A DNA stretch of 64,000 nt. Origin: Favolaschia claudopus. Its lineage: Eukaryota; Basidiomycota; Agaricomycetes; Agaricales; Mycenaceae. The position numbers were made by a program, and so were the translations under genes. Below, piece after piece: positions 34,991 through 45,954 of the stretch. The notes beneath the pieces were generated by a model, which saw only the letters and a program-made list of their open reading frames with translations, had not been told where the DNA came from and searched no databases. The stretch's first letter is position 1, and the number at the start of each line of letters is the position of its first letter. The stretch lies in NCBI GenBank assembly GCA_037176885.1, contig JAWWNJ010000013.1:1178001-1242000 (forward strand), written 5' to 3'.

Positions 34991-36593
34991 TCAGTAATGA
35001 GCTTTCCCCGCACCAACCGCGAAACTCCATCCCATGACCCCAAGGACAACCAAAAAGCATAGCAAACCAAAGTAACACAATGCACGCCGACATCGTTCAA
35101 TCCACGGGTCGATCATGCGGCGAGGCGTTTCATGATTGAGCTTGACCTGCGCGAGGCGAGAACGTGTGATCTCGTCAAACAATCGGTGCAGACGTCTAAA
35201 GCCAGGCGGCGCAAGGTCTTTGTGGCCTCGCTCGCGCGATACGAAAGGGTAATAATATGATATCCCGTTTAACGAAGGCGCTGTGTTGTTCTTGCCGACC
35301 CATTGTGGGAGGAGAGGCGGTTTGCCGTGGATCAGAACATGACGCAAGGGACGTTCCCGCTGCGCAGCAGTGTGTTTGTTGCGGCGGCGGCAGGTGAGCG
35401 TGGCCCACCATTGCGTGTCTAGCACGTAGTGCTGCCATGAGGTGCGCGACGCCGGCCTCTCTGAGAAGAAAGTGAAGTACCAGCCCCCGATCCACCAGAA
35501 TGGAGGAAAGAGGAACCCGAGCCAAAATGCACAGAATGCTGGCGTCGCAAACTCCCAATGACGTCGCTTCAGACGTAAACTCGAGCTAGCGCCAGAGCAT
35601 GCGGTACCGTTGCGCTCTAAATGAACGGATGGCGCATTGCTCGTTGTCGCAGACCAAGTGACGTTTTCCGTGAATTCGGGTGGCAACACATCGAGCGGTG
35701 GTGTCTCTTGAAGATGCAACGAGTCTGATGCTGTGACGAAGCTCTCTGCGTGTAAAGAGCCGGTGCTGCTCCGTGCTCCAGCTTCGCTTTCGATTATACT
35801 GAACACAGGGAGATTGCGGGCACGGGGAGGCCGTCGAGGCGGCCCATCACCATCGTGGCTTGGATGAGGGCCAGGAAAAGGAGGAGCAAAATTTAGAGGA
35901 GGAAGACAAGGCGGAGCCTGTGGAGTTGGGATAACTGGATCAACAGCAGTTGCTGTTGACTCCCGCTTGCTTGTTGTGCGCTGGAGGATGGGTGGAGGAC
36001 GTGCTATAGGCCCTATTCAAAAAAATGTTGAGATGTAATTAATATGATACGAAGACTATGACCATACGATACAAATCCAAAGTCGAAATTTCGCTGTCCT
36101 TGGGACTGGCTGGTTTGATGGGGCTGGTAGGCTTGATGGATACAGGAGAGATGCCAGCTTGCTCCTGGATGGGAGACAGCGGTCTCCTAGTGTCAAGGTG
36201 CAAAGGTGAAGCAGAAGAAGAACAAGCTCGAGCAGCAGGCGGAGCAGAAAAATGCGGCAGCTGGCTCCTGGTTGGGCTCGAGGACACGGGCGTCGGCAAG
36301 GAATATGACCGGATGATGGGATACGTGCGTTTGTCTTTCCCTAGCGTCGAAGTGCTGGGATGCGACTGAGCACTGCTGGGAGATGGAGTATTCCCAGAGC
36401 GATGCGAGATACTGCGAGTCAATGGATCTGGTTTGTACTCTCCAGGTGCATATATCTCGAACCGACGAGGCAAAGAAAGCAGGGTTGGTCGTCCGATAGT
36501 AGCTTTGTCAACCGGTCGTCCTTCCTTCGTCGCAGGAAGCGGAGAAGCAGCAGCGGAGTCGTCCCGTTTCCAGAGAGCAAGGAAGTGAAGCAT
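34991..36593 (-). CDS. Unrecognised membrane protein with disordered N-terminus
   Basis: Two exons (36593-36068 and 36012-34991) give 515 residues. The first 300 residues are rich in Ser, Pro and Arg and look disordered (SLPTPVSSSPTRSQLPHFSA). A hydrophobic aromatic segment (FWLGFLFPPFWWIGGWYFTF) and a C-terminal helix (YFGLLCFLVVLGVMGWSFAV) are likely membrane spans. Between them is a basic, Trp-rich loop. I recognise no named domain. ATG 36593 was chosen because it starts MLHFLALWKRDD soon after a TATA-poor upstream stretch; an in-frame ATG lies 19 codons earlier. Confidence 0.65.
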
Positions 36594-37853
36594 CGTACAC
36601 CAGACAGAGGAGGCGGAAATTTGGAGGGGAGTGGGATCACAATGCAGCACAACACATTATATACTGCGACACTCAGCAAAAGCGTTGGACAATGGATATA
36701 TAGTAGCGTGGGTTAGGCTTGGAGAAGAGGACGCGTCGCATATCTTGCGTCGATCAAATTCTGCTGGAGTGCGTTTGCCGGACGTCGATTCGATACAATA
36801 AGGTAGCGCAGCTAATGATGTCGCCTATGATCCGTACCGCTGCCAGCGGAAGAGCAGCATCGAACGCCGTCGAGAACTCGAGTTTGCAAGTTGCGTCGAG
36901 ACCCAGAATTCGGACAACAAGGCAGTTTTGCAATCTCCGAGCATGCTCAGTTCCAGGTCGGATCTCCTTCGGGAACGGCTTTTATCTCTACCAGATGCTA
37001 CCAGAATGCTGCCCAGATTTTGGCCGGCGTACGTGCACATTTCTACGCGTGATATGCATGAGGCATGGGGAATCGAAGATCGTTAGCAAGTATGAGCCAT
37101 GTACTCTGATATGTATGGCCGAAGAATGAGTGTATCATGAATGGATAGGCTCCGGACGATGGTGGTGGTAAGAGGTTGAGTTGTGAATGAGCGCGCATAA
37201 ACAAGCTTAAACAAACGCGTCGCGTTGAATAGACGGCGCGCGGCGGGCGACGGCCCGGGACTTGAAGAACCACTCCAGCTTCAGCTACACCTCACCAATT
37301 CCGCATGGTTTCATCGGACGGTGAAAGTGCCTACTTCTCTCCTCCTGCGAAGAGTTCCTCAGATCTACTATTATCCAACGGCCGAAATCGACCAAGACAG
37401 GTGACTCTTGTCCAACGCGCACGTAGCATGAGGTTAGGAGAGGTTGCCCTGAGTGCCACAGCGCGAAGTGATGAACGTTCTGAAACCTCGGAATGATGAG
37501 TACGGGTCCTGGAAGGGCAACAACTGGAAACCTACCAGACATCTGCAGATAAGACTCGTATCGGCTCCACTCAGAAACCCAGGAGTTCGTCAAAGTAGGC
37601 TGGATGCAAGCACAAAACAATGCGAGCAAAGATCGAAGATATCAGGATACGGCGTGGCAGGGGGATGTATATATTAGCAATCCATCCATCCACCCTACGT
37701 GTATACAAAGTGGATAAGCAAGACAAGTTATTCGAAATACAACGCCTATAGAAGACGTAAGGCACAGCGCGATTAATAGCAGGATGAGGGAGAAATAAAT
37801 CAATTACATTCCATGGGTGGGTGGGTATTCTCTCCGCCATCATCTGAAATATA
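36594..37853. other. Intergenic region
   Basis: No supported gene in 1.26 kb. A short plus-strand frame at 37305 (MVSSDGESAYFSPPAKSSSD) has a donor-like site after about 32 codons and could be a first exon, but no second exon was found. Confidence 0.3.
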
Positions 37854-38592
37854 CTAGCTCTCCGTACCCGTACTCTCTGCGGGTTCAGCGGGCGCAGGCA
37901 CCACACTACTGCGTGGTTTTGCTGGCAATTTCTTCATCGGGCGACGCGCGTTTGTTCCGCCAACGACTGGCGCCGCCGCCGAGTCTGTAACCGCTTCCGA
38001 TGTGTCCGTAGGTGCTTGAGAGTCCTTGGAAAGCGTCTCAGAATTCTCTGAAACGCCCTCAGCAGAGGACGGCTGCAAAGCCGACTGTGCTGGAGCGAGG
38101 GCGGCGGTGTCCTGTTCTTCGGTGGTTTCGCCGGCAGGAGGCGGAGTCGAAGCTGTCGAAGACGCGTCCGCATCGAGCTCTCCAGCTTTCTCTTCCGGTA
38201 GAGGGATACTCTCGGGCAAAGCCAGCGGCTTCTCCTCAAGATCCACCTGCTTAACACCCTTGGTGACCTCTTTGACGTCCGCAGTCTCAGCGGTCTTGGG
38301 GAGAGGTGCGGAAGAGGCTTCCGGCGCGTCGGCCTGCGCTTCCGTGGTGGCACCCCGGACCTTCTTCAAGCGCGCCTGTTCATCTTCATCTTCGTCGCGG
38401 TCTTCGTCAGCCATGCGACGCTTCGAACCGACACGAGGCGCGTTCGACGTCGCTAGAAACTAGGTAATTAGCGCACAGAAAACGCGATTGAACAAGATAA
38501 AACGGGGAGAAAAACCACGAACCATCCTCATTCCAAGTTCGATCAGGCCTGGGGACGATAGAACCAGAGAATCGTCGAATTAAACCGAACAT
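37854..38592 (-). CDS. Unrecognised acidic low-complexity protein
   Basis: Two exons (38592-38523 and 38452-37854) join to 222 residues. The N-terminus MFGLIRRFSGSIVPRPDRTW is followed after the junction by a possible nuclear signal VGSKRRM, an acidic run (DEDRDEDEDEQ), and a long tail rich in Ala, Glu, Ser and Thr that is probably disordered. It ends in a basic patch MKKLPAKPRSS. No domain is recognised. The 70-base intron has a GTTCGT donor. Confidence 0.6.
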
Positions 38593-38773
38593 AGCGCGGT
38601 TTTGCGGTCAAGTAATGGTGGGAGGAGCGAGCAAACGCGACTCTGAAGTCTGTTTGCGCGTGACCTTACGGCAAGCTCCGGGAGCCCGTTCCGGTCTTTC
38701 CGACAGAGGTCGAAGTGATTTTGAATCGTTTTATGGAGGAAGCTACTAGTACTGGTACTAAGTCTTGTAAATT

Positions 38774-40913
38774 TTACTTGGATGCTCTAGAGACATCTGA
38801 GCAGCACTCAGGGCCGTTGGAACCGCCTTCGATCTTTTTGGCCTGGAATTTAACGATTTTCTCGGCTAGAACATCTTGACGCTGAGGGCTACCTCCAGCA
38901 CAAGGTGCCTGAAGGAGCAATCCTTCAGCACAGGCCGCCGCCTTTTCGTAGTGTGCAATGAACACAGAATGTATATCGTCAAAAGGCGAGCCTTCGGACG
39001 GAGCAGCCTCATTCTCAAGGAAATGATACTGCGACCCGATATTGCTCTCAAACGATGCATACCGCAGATAAAGCTGCCGTCGTGCATCGTGCAGGATCTC
39101 CAGAACAGAGTAGAAGGGATCGGATCTATCCAAGTGGAGGAAGCCGCAGCAGATCGCCAACATGCGGAGGTTGAAAGTGCGCTCCGTGAATTGGCGAGGA
39201 AAGTGCGCGTCAAAGAATTCCTTGACCTTCGGGACGTGGCGACGGCGGTAGAGCAGAACCCAAATACCAATCCATAAAGTGGACTCGACATCGTGAAAGG
39301 GGTTGTGTCGGAAAGGCCGTTTTGCGGGAAAGAGCACATCCACCGCTCGGAACGTGTGCGAGGCATAGCCGTAAGTTCCAGCAGCCACTTCGCCAGCGGT
39401 AAAATTCGGAGTTCCCTGTCATACAGCGTCAATAAATTGTCCATGGACAGTGAAACCAACCTACCATAAACCGATCGCTGGGAGAAAAAGTCACTCGTCC
39501 CTTGTAAGGTCTCATGAACTCCAAGTCGGTAAGGGTTCCCACTCCGTCGACGACGAGGATGTTCCCCGCACTTACGTCCCGATGTACGAAACCGAGCTGG
39601 TAAAGTAGTTGCAAAGCTGAGATGACTTGGTCATTTTCATTTCAAGGTGTTCTAGCTACAGATTCCACGAACCTCGAGTTGCGTCAGCTAACGCACGCAT
39701 CACCTCAGAGAGACTGTTTAGACTGTGGATCGGCGTCCCGACTTGTTGGAAAACGATGCGATAATGCTTCAGACGAGAAGCAGATAGACCGTGCGGCATC
39801 GATCCACCGAGCATGAGCAGCGTATCATCGTCAACCCCATCCGACGTCGGCACGAAACCGCGCTCAGCAACGGTCAAGAAATACCGGCTAGGAGGATAGG
39901 GAAGGCAGAGATGAGTAAGACCTCGCAACTTCTCATGGAGCTCCATCAACTGATTGCCCTCTTGTGCGGCATAGGCTGGCATCCACAGGTCTTTCACAGC
40001 CACAGGAGTACGCTGAGGGTCGTCTTCACGGAAAGCCTCCCAAACACGCGTCGCTCGTCCACAGTTGACTTCGCTTCGATGGTCGGACAGTAGCCGCTTC
40101 GTTATGTAGACGATATCTCCGACCTTCAACGCCATCTGGGGACATCCTGTACTGTCAACAAGATACGACATAGTCGTATCGCATCCCAGTTGTTCCGGGG
40201 TGGCGAATGCAAGGCGGAGAAAGAGTTGAATTAAATATGAGACATCCTATTTCAAGGCTGAGCAAATGCAGGGCGAGAAACAAAGAACGGGACACATACT
40301 GTAACACCGTCAAACGGGGTAGATACAAGCCCATGCGATCGGGATGGAAACCATATTCTGAATTTGTTGCCGTCGACTGTAATGCCGTATGTGAAGCGAC
40401 GACACGGATCGTTTCTCAGAACGTCCTCACAACTCCATAGCAATTCCTTCTCATTCTGAACGCAAACATTAGTCCCAGTGATAATGCCCGTAAAGTAACG
40501 CGCAGACTGACTGAGAAGGACTCCGAGTTTCTCATCGAGTTGAGCCTGAACGGCACGGCAGTTGTATGGCGTGATTTAGTATCAAGGAGCTGGAGCGCAG
40601 CATCTGGTGGCGAAGCTCCATCGGAGGCGGTTTCGCCCTGTGGCATGGGAACCAAGCAACAAGTCGCAGAGCGTGGCGCAAACGACTTGCTAACATCCAG
40701 AATGATGTTGAAGACTAATTCAAGATGCTCTTCGAGTTCTCCTCCCGATGCCACCAAGGAAGAAAATGGGGACGGCTGGTGCCAATGACCCTGTTTAATG
40801 TGATCCCGCTTCGCGAGCACACGGTCGACAGACGCGTGCCAGTCAGCGACAGAGGGTAGCACAGCGTCGAGAAAGAATTCGAGGGGTGCTTCAGGCACCC
40901 CAGCGACAGACAT
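38774..40913 (-). CDS. FunK1-type kinase A
   Basis: Five exons (40913-40512, 40455-40300, 40246-39673, 39616-39465, 39415-38774) give 641 residues in one open frame. The N-terminal domain includes VPEAPLEFFLDAVLPS. The presumed ATP-site Lys is in PVAVKDLWM, the catalytic loop is GFVHRDVSAGNILVVDG, and LTDLEFMR takes the place of DFG. NPFHDVESTLWIGIWVLLY is the family's conserved C-lobe helix. The C-terminal tail is short. Exon 2 (156 bases) and the intron phases match kinases B, C and D, showing common descent. The element at 41305-41323 lies about 390 bases upstream of the start, in opposite orientation. Confidence 0.87.
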
Positions 40914-41331
40914 ATGTAGATGATAGGCGTTGAGGAACGCGAAACGGCTTGAAGGTCGGCTCGAGGGTCGGCTCAGGACTGGTAGACAGCAAGCGCGTCG
41001 GGGTGCGATACTTCAATGCCGGGGAGCGTTCAGTCAATGTTCAAGGTGTAGTTGGCCGGAAGGTCAAGATCCCAGTCAAGCGCAAGGACCGTCTGGCCCC
41101 AGCGCAAAGCAACAAAGAAAACGAGAATATCAGCGCAATTATGAGCATTCTTGGCCTCAATGCAGCCCAGTTCGCGTGTTGGTAGTCAGCAAAAGATGGA
41201 GACTGCAACTTTTTGCCCAGAATTATGGGAGGCATTGTTCTTTGCGTCGCCGTTGCGCGATACAGCTGAACAAGGGTCGAAAACGTGGATCTTCAACTTG
41301 CGCAAACAACCGCTATCGTCCCAATTAGGCC
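40914..41331. other. Spacer between kinase A and the NTPase gene
   Basis: The two genes are divergent here. A 78-codon frame at 40949-41185 has no recognised domain. The right end holds the shared 19-base element just before the NTPase start. The AACGCG-containing leader near 40935 resembles leaders upstream of kinase B and the relic. Confidence 0.4.
41305..41323 (+). promoter_or_regulatory. Shared element AACAACCGCTMTCGTCCCA, copy 1
   Basis: The core reads AACAACCGCTATCGTCCCA, 9 bases before the NTPase ATG and about 390 bases upstream of kinase A. The match to copy 2 extends over about 36 bases. Its role is unknown; promoter element or repeat end are both possible. Confidence 0.55.
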
Positions 41332-42642
41332 ATGGATAGCGCACTCTTTAATATTTTTATTGGCACTCTCATCTGCATCCTTTGTCCCGTAATCTTTCGC
41401 TACCTGTTATCTTCAGCCCTCAACAGCCAGCCACTCCACCAATTTTACCGGAAGGCATGGGGAAACGCTTGGCCAGTCCGTTCTGGCACATTAACCAAGG
41501 ATGAGATTGGCCTAGCACCAGATGACGAGGAATTATTCGGTGTCGAGATTGGGCCGGGTGTGCAGGGATACCTCTGCTTGGAACACATCAAACTCGTCGC
41601 AAAGGCTTTGCGTTTGGCCACGAACGTGCAAGACATTCTTGTATTGCGAAAACAATATACGACAATACTCTCGATGCTGATTGAGACTAGCCAAGGCAAG
41701 GAGCGCATCGTTGTGCTGACTGGACAGCCCGGCATAGGTTCCTACCTCAGCCGATAGTCGATACCAGTATATTAACCTTGATCCCAGGGAAAACCACTTT
41801 CCTCTTGTTTATCCTTCTCCACCGCCTTCAACGTCGCCTCCCTACCGCCGTCCAAGTAAATGCAGAGCAGTTTATCATATTCGATGAATGTGGTGTCTCT
41901 GTGTACGACGCTAAGATTCAGATGCACCAAGACAACACCCTATGTCGGCGACTATCGCGTTGTTGGGCCCTGTGCGACAGCAACCAGAATCTCGCATCCC
42001 CATGCCTAACAATCCAACTTGAAGCATCGTTTGTGATAATCACCTCAGCACCACAACCTCACAGATGGCAAGGACTTTTGAAACAAATGGGAGGTACTGT
42101 GAGCTTTCTCCGACTGCCAAATGTCATGGACTCAATCGGCGCGGTGATGTTAGCCTCTCGTTCTCCTCTCATGCACAACAAAGTAACTCTGCTTTAGAAA
42201 GGAGCTCCAGCTGGATACTGAACAGACACTCAGCCTCGTCAGCAAATGGGGCCCGTCTGTTCGCACTGTCCTCCGAATATTACAGGATCCAACACGAGCA
42301 TCTCGCTATGAATCTGATGTCAAGGATGCCGCCCAAGCTTTAGCCAGGGCAGATTATAGCCAAGTGTTTTTCCAGTCCCAGTACGGCCTTCTGCCTACAC
42401 TCGCCGGATCCGATCTCGTTTTCGTCGATACCGACCCCGACTCTCAATTCAATCATGAATGCTCTATCCTTATCCCTACCGCCTTCCTGCGCAATCTCGT
42501 TGTCCAAGCATCCATGAACCTATCTGCGGAAAAGGCTTTTGATCTATTTTGCACCCTCGGCCTCAGCTCCCATTCTCTGCCGCTGTCGAGTGCAGGATGG
42601 TCGCACGAGAAGGCTACGTATGAGCGTCTGATAACGTTTTGA
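41332..42642 (+). CDS. P-loop NTPase of CR/RHS (Crinkler-like) type, probably truncated
   Basis: Three exons (41332-41737, 41788-42148, 42198-42642) give 403 residues. A hydrophobic N-terminal segment (LFNIFIGTLICILCPVIFRY) precedes the NTPase domain. Walker A, LTGQPGIGKTTFLLFILL, is split by intron 1 and restored by splicing. Later blocks, KELQLDTEQTLSLVSKWGPS and SVRTVLRIL, resemble the helical lid of the P-loop ATPases linked to fungal CR (Crinkler) and RHS-like proteins; this assignment is from memory of the family. Family members usually carry a further C-terminal effector or nuclease region. Here the frame stops at 42642, a few bases before a kinase relic, so I infer loss of the 3' part. 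It could be a pseudogene. Confidence 0.6.
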
Positions 42643-42649
42643 TGCTTGC

Positions 42650-42960
42650 CGTCACCAGAGGAACGAGTAGTGGGGAGATGCGCTCTTCGATTTCTTGGAG
42701 GGTTACTCCAGGTTGCAGGGCATGGCGCAAGCCGCTGCGAGCTATGAAGGACAGTTTCAATTAGAGAAACCAAATCTCTTTCACGGTCGTCCATCGTATA
42801 CCGCGACGGCTCTCGATGCTAATGGTCCCGGGCAATATGGCCGTCATTGACTAGCAGGTCTTAAACAAATGTGTATCAGTGGGCACTGGGGGGATGGTGG
42901 TAGTATGTTGTCGAGGAAGAAATCCAAGGAAACCTGAAGGACTCCGGCGAGGGTCTCCAT
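42650..42960 (-). pseudogene. FunK1 kinase relic E
   Basis: Fragments of a kinase closely related to B. The 5' end reads LDFFLDNILPPS (from 42960), then, after a frame break, RERDLVSLIETVLHSSQRLA, both matching exon 1 of B. Directly beyond this comes PTTRSSG, matching the extreme C-terminus of B. Everything between, including the kinase core, is absent. Leader similarity to B continues upstream to about 43116. Confidence 0.7.
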
Positions 42961-43115
42961 TTCGACAGATGATGGGTTTCGATTCTCGAGAGGCAAGGCA
43001 GATGTTGATATGAGGGGTTGACGCGTAGATACAAGATTCTGTAGCAAGGAACGCGTGAATGGTGCGATTTGAGGTGGATGTTCGAGAGTCATGACACGCA
43101 CGATCAACTTGCGCA

Positions 43116-43134
43116 AACAACCGCTATCGTCCCA
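43116..43134 (+). promoter_or_regulatory. Shared element AACAACCGCTMTCGTCCCA, copy 2
   Basis: Identical in core to copy 1 and sharing the flank TCAACTTGCGCA. It lies about 160 bases upstream of the relic's start, in opposite orientation to the relic. Confidence 0.55.
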
Positions 43135-43356
43135 AATAGGAAGTTAGGCTGAAGCATATCTCTGTGCGTCGAGACGCAGTGCAACATCGACTTGCAGAAG
43201 ATGTTCCCAATATCCAATTGATATTGACAAGAGGAGATGACGAAGTCAACGGTGAAAATACAATATATACAGAGGTGGATGGAGACGAGAGTTTACGAAA
43301 ATATGGGTATAGACGTAGCATAACGAAGTCCATCGTGTATAATGTTAAGCAATAAG

Positions 43357-45597
43357 TTATCGTGTAGCGTGAGTCCGAGTGGGGGATCGCTTCTTCTCGG
43401 CGAGCCGCGCGCTCTGTCGCGTGGGCCGTGTATTCGAGCTACGAGCTCGATGCCTGCCACCGGAAGAACGAGTAGTGGGCGGTCTACGTGGCGAAATGCT
43501 CTTCAATTTTTTGGCGGGCGGCTCGGGTGAGTCAACCCTTAGAACGTCGACGTCAACGGCATTGACGGGGGAATGGGGGCTAGGGTGTGGGGTGGCTTTC
43601 CGTTTTGGTGCACCGGGGAAGGCGAGCGTTATATCTTCGCACTGCAGAGCCGCCTTCTCGTACTCGGCAATGAAGATAGAATGTATGGCGTCGAAAGGGG
43701 AGTCGGTCAATGGCGGGACTACTTCTTGTTGGGACCGAGAGTACTGTGTCGCGAGGTCGCCCTCAAACTTCGCATATTCCCAGTGAAGCTGATGTCGTGC
43801 ATCGTCCAGAATGTTCATGACCGGGGCAAGAGGATCCGGCTCCTTCAAGGAGAGGAAGCCCCATGAGATGGTCGCCATCCGGTGATCCCAAGTGTCGGCC
43901 GTGAAGTGCTCGGGGAAGTGTAAGTCATAAAAATTTTTGAGTCGCGGGTCGGTTCGCCGATGGTAAAATATGGTCCAAGCAGCGATCCAGAACGTAGACT
44001 CGACATCGTGAAATGGATTATATCGGAATGGTGGGCGTTCCAGATTAACGGGTACACCCGGCTTGAAGCTATCCGCAAAGTAGCGGTAGGTACCTGTGGC
44101 GACCTCGCCGGATGTAAAATTCGGAGTGCCCTGCAGCATGAAGTCAGAAGGCGTGTAAGAATAGACGGAGGACGCACAATACAGCGGTCGGCAAGAGAGG
44201 AATTTCGCTCTCTGTAAGAACGCATAAATTCCAAGTCGGTGAGTCGCCCTACTCCGTCGACAACAAGAATATTTCCCGCGCTGACGTCCCGGTGCACGAG
44301 ACCAAGCTGATGAAGCAGCTGAAGAGCTAGAACAATGAGCTAAGCCTTGTTTGAAAATTTTCAAGTAAAGACATCACAAACCTCGAATCGCGTCCGCCAG
44401 CGAACGCATAACCTCGGACAGTGTTTCCAACCTGTGAATCGGGGTCCCAACCTCCTCGAAGACGATGCGATAGTGCTTCAGACACCGGAAGGAAAGGCCC
44501 TGCGGTGTCGCCCCGCGAGTCATGAGCAACGTGTCGTCGTCAACACCGTCTGATGTCTGAACAAAATTATGTTCGACAAGGGTCAGGAAATATCGTTCGG
44601 GAGGGTGAGGTAATCCTGGGTGCAATTTGAGACCTCGCAGCTTCTCATGTAGCTCCAGTAGCTGATGACCCTCCTGGACCGCGTCGACGGCAACCCATAC
44701 ATCCTTGAGCGCCACAGAGGTACGTTTGGGGTCATCTTCGCGATAAGCCTCCCAGACGCGCGTTGCTCTGCCGCAGATGCTGCCCTTGCCGTGATCAGAC
44801 AAGAGCCGCGTTGTAATGTATACGCTGTCTCCGACCGTTAACCTGATATGCGCACGGTCTGGGGTTTCAAAGTGAGATACGGTCATGTCGTATCCTAACT
44901 GTTCTGGAGTGGCGAAGGCGAGACGGAGGACGACTCGGATTAAATTATGGATACCCTACTTGGACTGTCAACAAATATTGTGTGATTGAAAGTGAACGTA
45001 CTGCTATGCCGTCAAACAAAGTGGAGACGAGTTCGTGAGCGCGAGAGAAGAACCAAAGTCTCAATTCGTCGTGTTCAATGGTGATGCCATATGAGAAGCG
45101 ACGACATGGATCTCTGGAGAGGACATCTTGGCAGCTCCATATCATTTCTTCTTCGTTCTGGAAAGACAGTTAGAAAGTCGGAAACCCAAAAGAATGTATC
45201 AACTCACGAAGTCTTCAGGACCCCTCATGGACTCCAGTCGCCAGGGGACTGCGATCGGAAAGGGAGTGGTACCAACGATTTCGAACTGTGCATCGAGTGC
45301 TGGAGATTGTTTTGAGTTGGGGGTCGGTGAAGCCACAACTAAGCGGCATGTAGCAGAGTGTGGGGCAAGCCGTTGAGCGGTAGAAAGGATCGTCTCGACG
45401 ATAGAGAGCAGATCTCTTTCCCGCTCCGGCGGCGTAGAATGCGACGATGCGCAATGCCACTGACCAGCGACAATGTGACCCTCGTCAACAAGCCGGTTCT
45501 CCACGAGGGTGTGCCACTGGGCGGAGGGTGGTAGAATGTTGTCAAGAAAGAAATCAAGGGGAAGTTGAGGCACTCCGGAGACAGTTTCTGGCTCCAT
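43357..45597 (-). CDS. FunK1-type kinase B
   Basis: Five exons (45597-45208, 45157-45002, 44955-44382, 44326-44178, 44130-43357) give 680 residues. Landmarks are VPQLPLDFFLDNILPPSAQW, VALKDVWVAVDA (presumed ATP-site Lys), LGLVHRDVSAGNILVVDG, LTDLEFMR, GTPNFTSGEVATGTYRY and NPFHDVESTFWIAAWTIFYH. The C-terminal tail is strongly basic (KKLKSISPRRPPTTRSSGGR, then more Arg and Lys) and could direct the protein to the nucleus. It is the closest relative in the window of kinase A and relic E. Frame and splice sites are intact. Confidence 0.88.
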
Positions 45598-45954
45598 TGA
45601 CTCTATGAGGAGCGAGATGAACGGAGGGTGGGTTAGCAGGGTAAGGTTGACTTACCGATGTTCTGGAAGGGGTGTGACGCGTGAATATGAAGGTTGGCAG
45701 CCAGAAACGCGTGAATAGTCTCGTTCGACTGGTGGTTAAAGATGGACGGTGGCGGTGGCATCAATACAGACGCTGGGTGCTAACAACACCAAACAAACTC
45801 TCAAAAAAAATTAAGTATCTCTTGGGACTATACGAAACAGAAACCCAAATTCAGTTCAGAGGTACCTCAATCGTAAGTACATATGTGCATCATAGTCATA
45901 TACATATCTTTGAAATAATCTATACATATAAAGCATCGAAAAAAAATATAACAT
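45598..45954. other. Spacer between kinases B and C
   Basis: No gene is seen. The left part is the upstream leader of B. The right part is AT-rich with A runs and is probably the 3' region of C. Confidence 0.4.
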
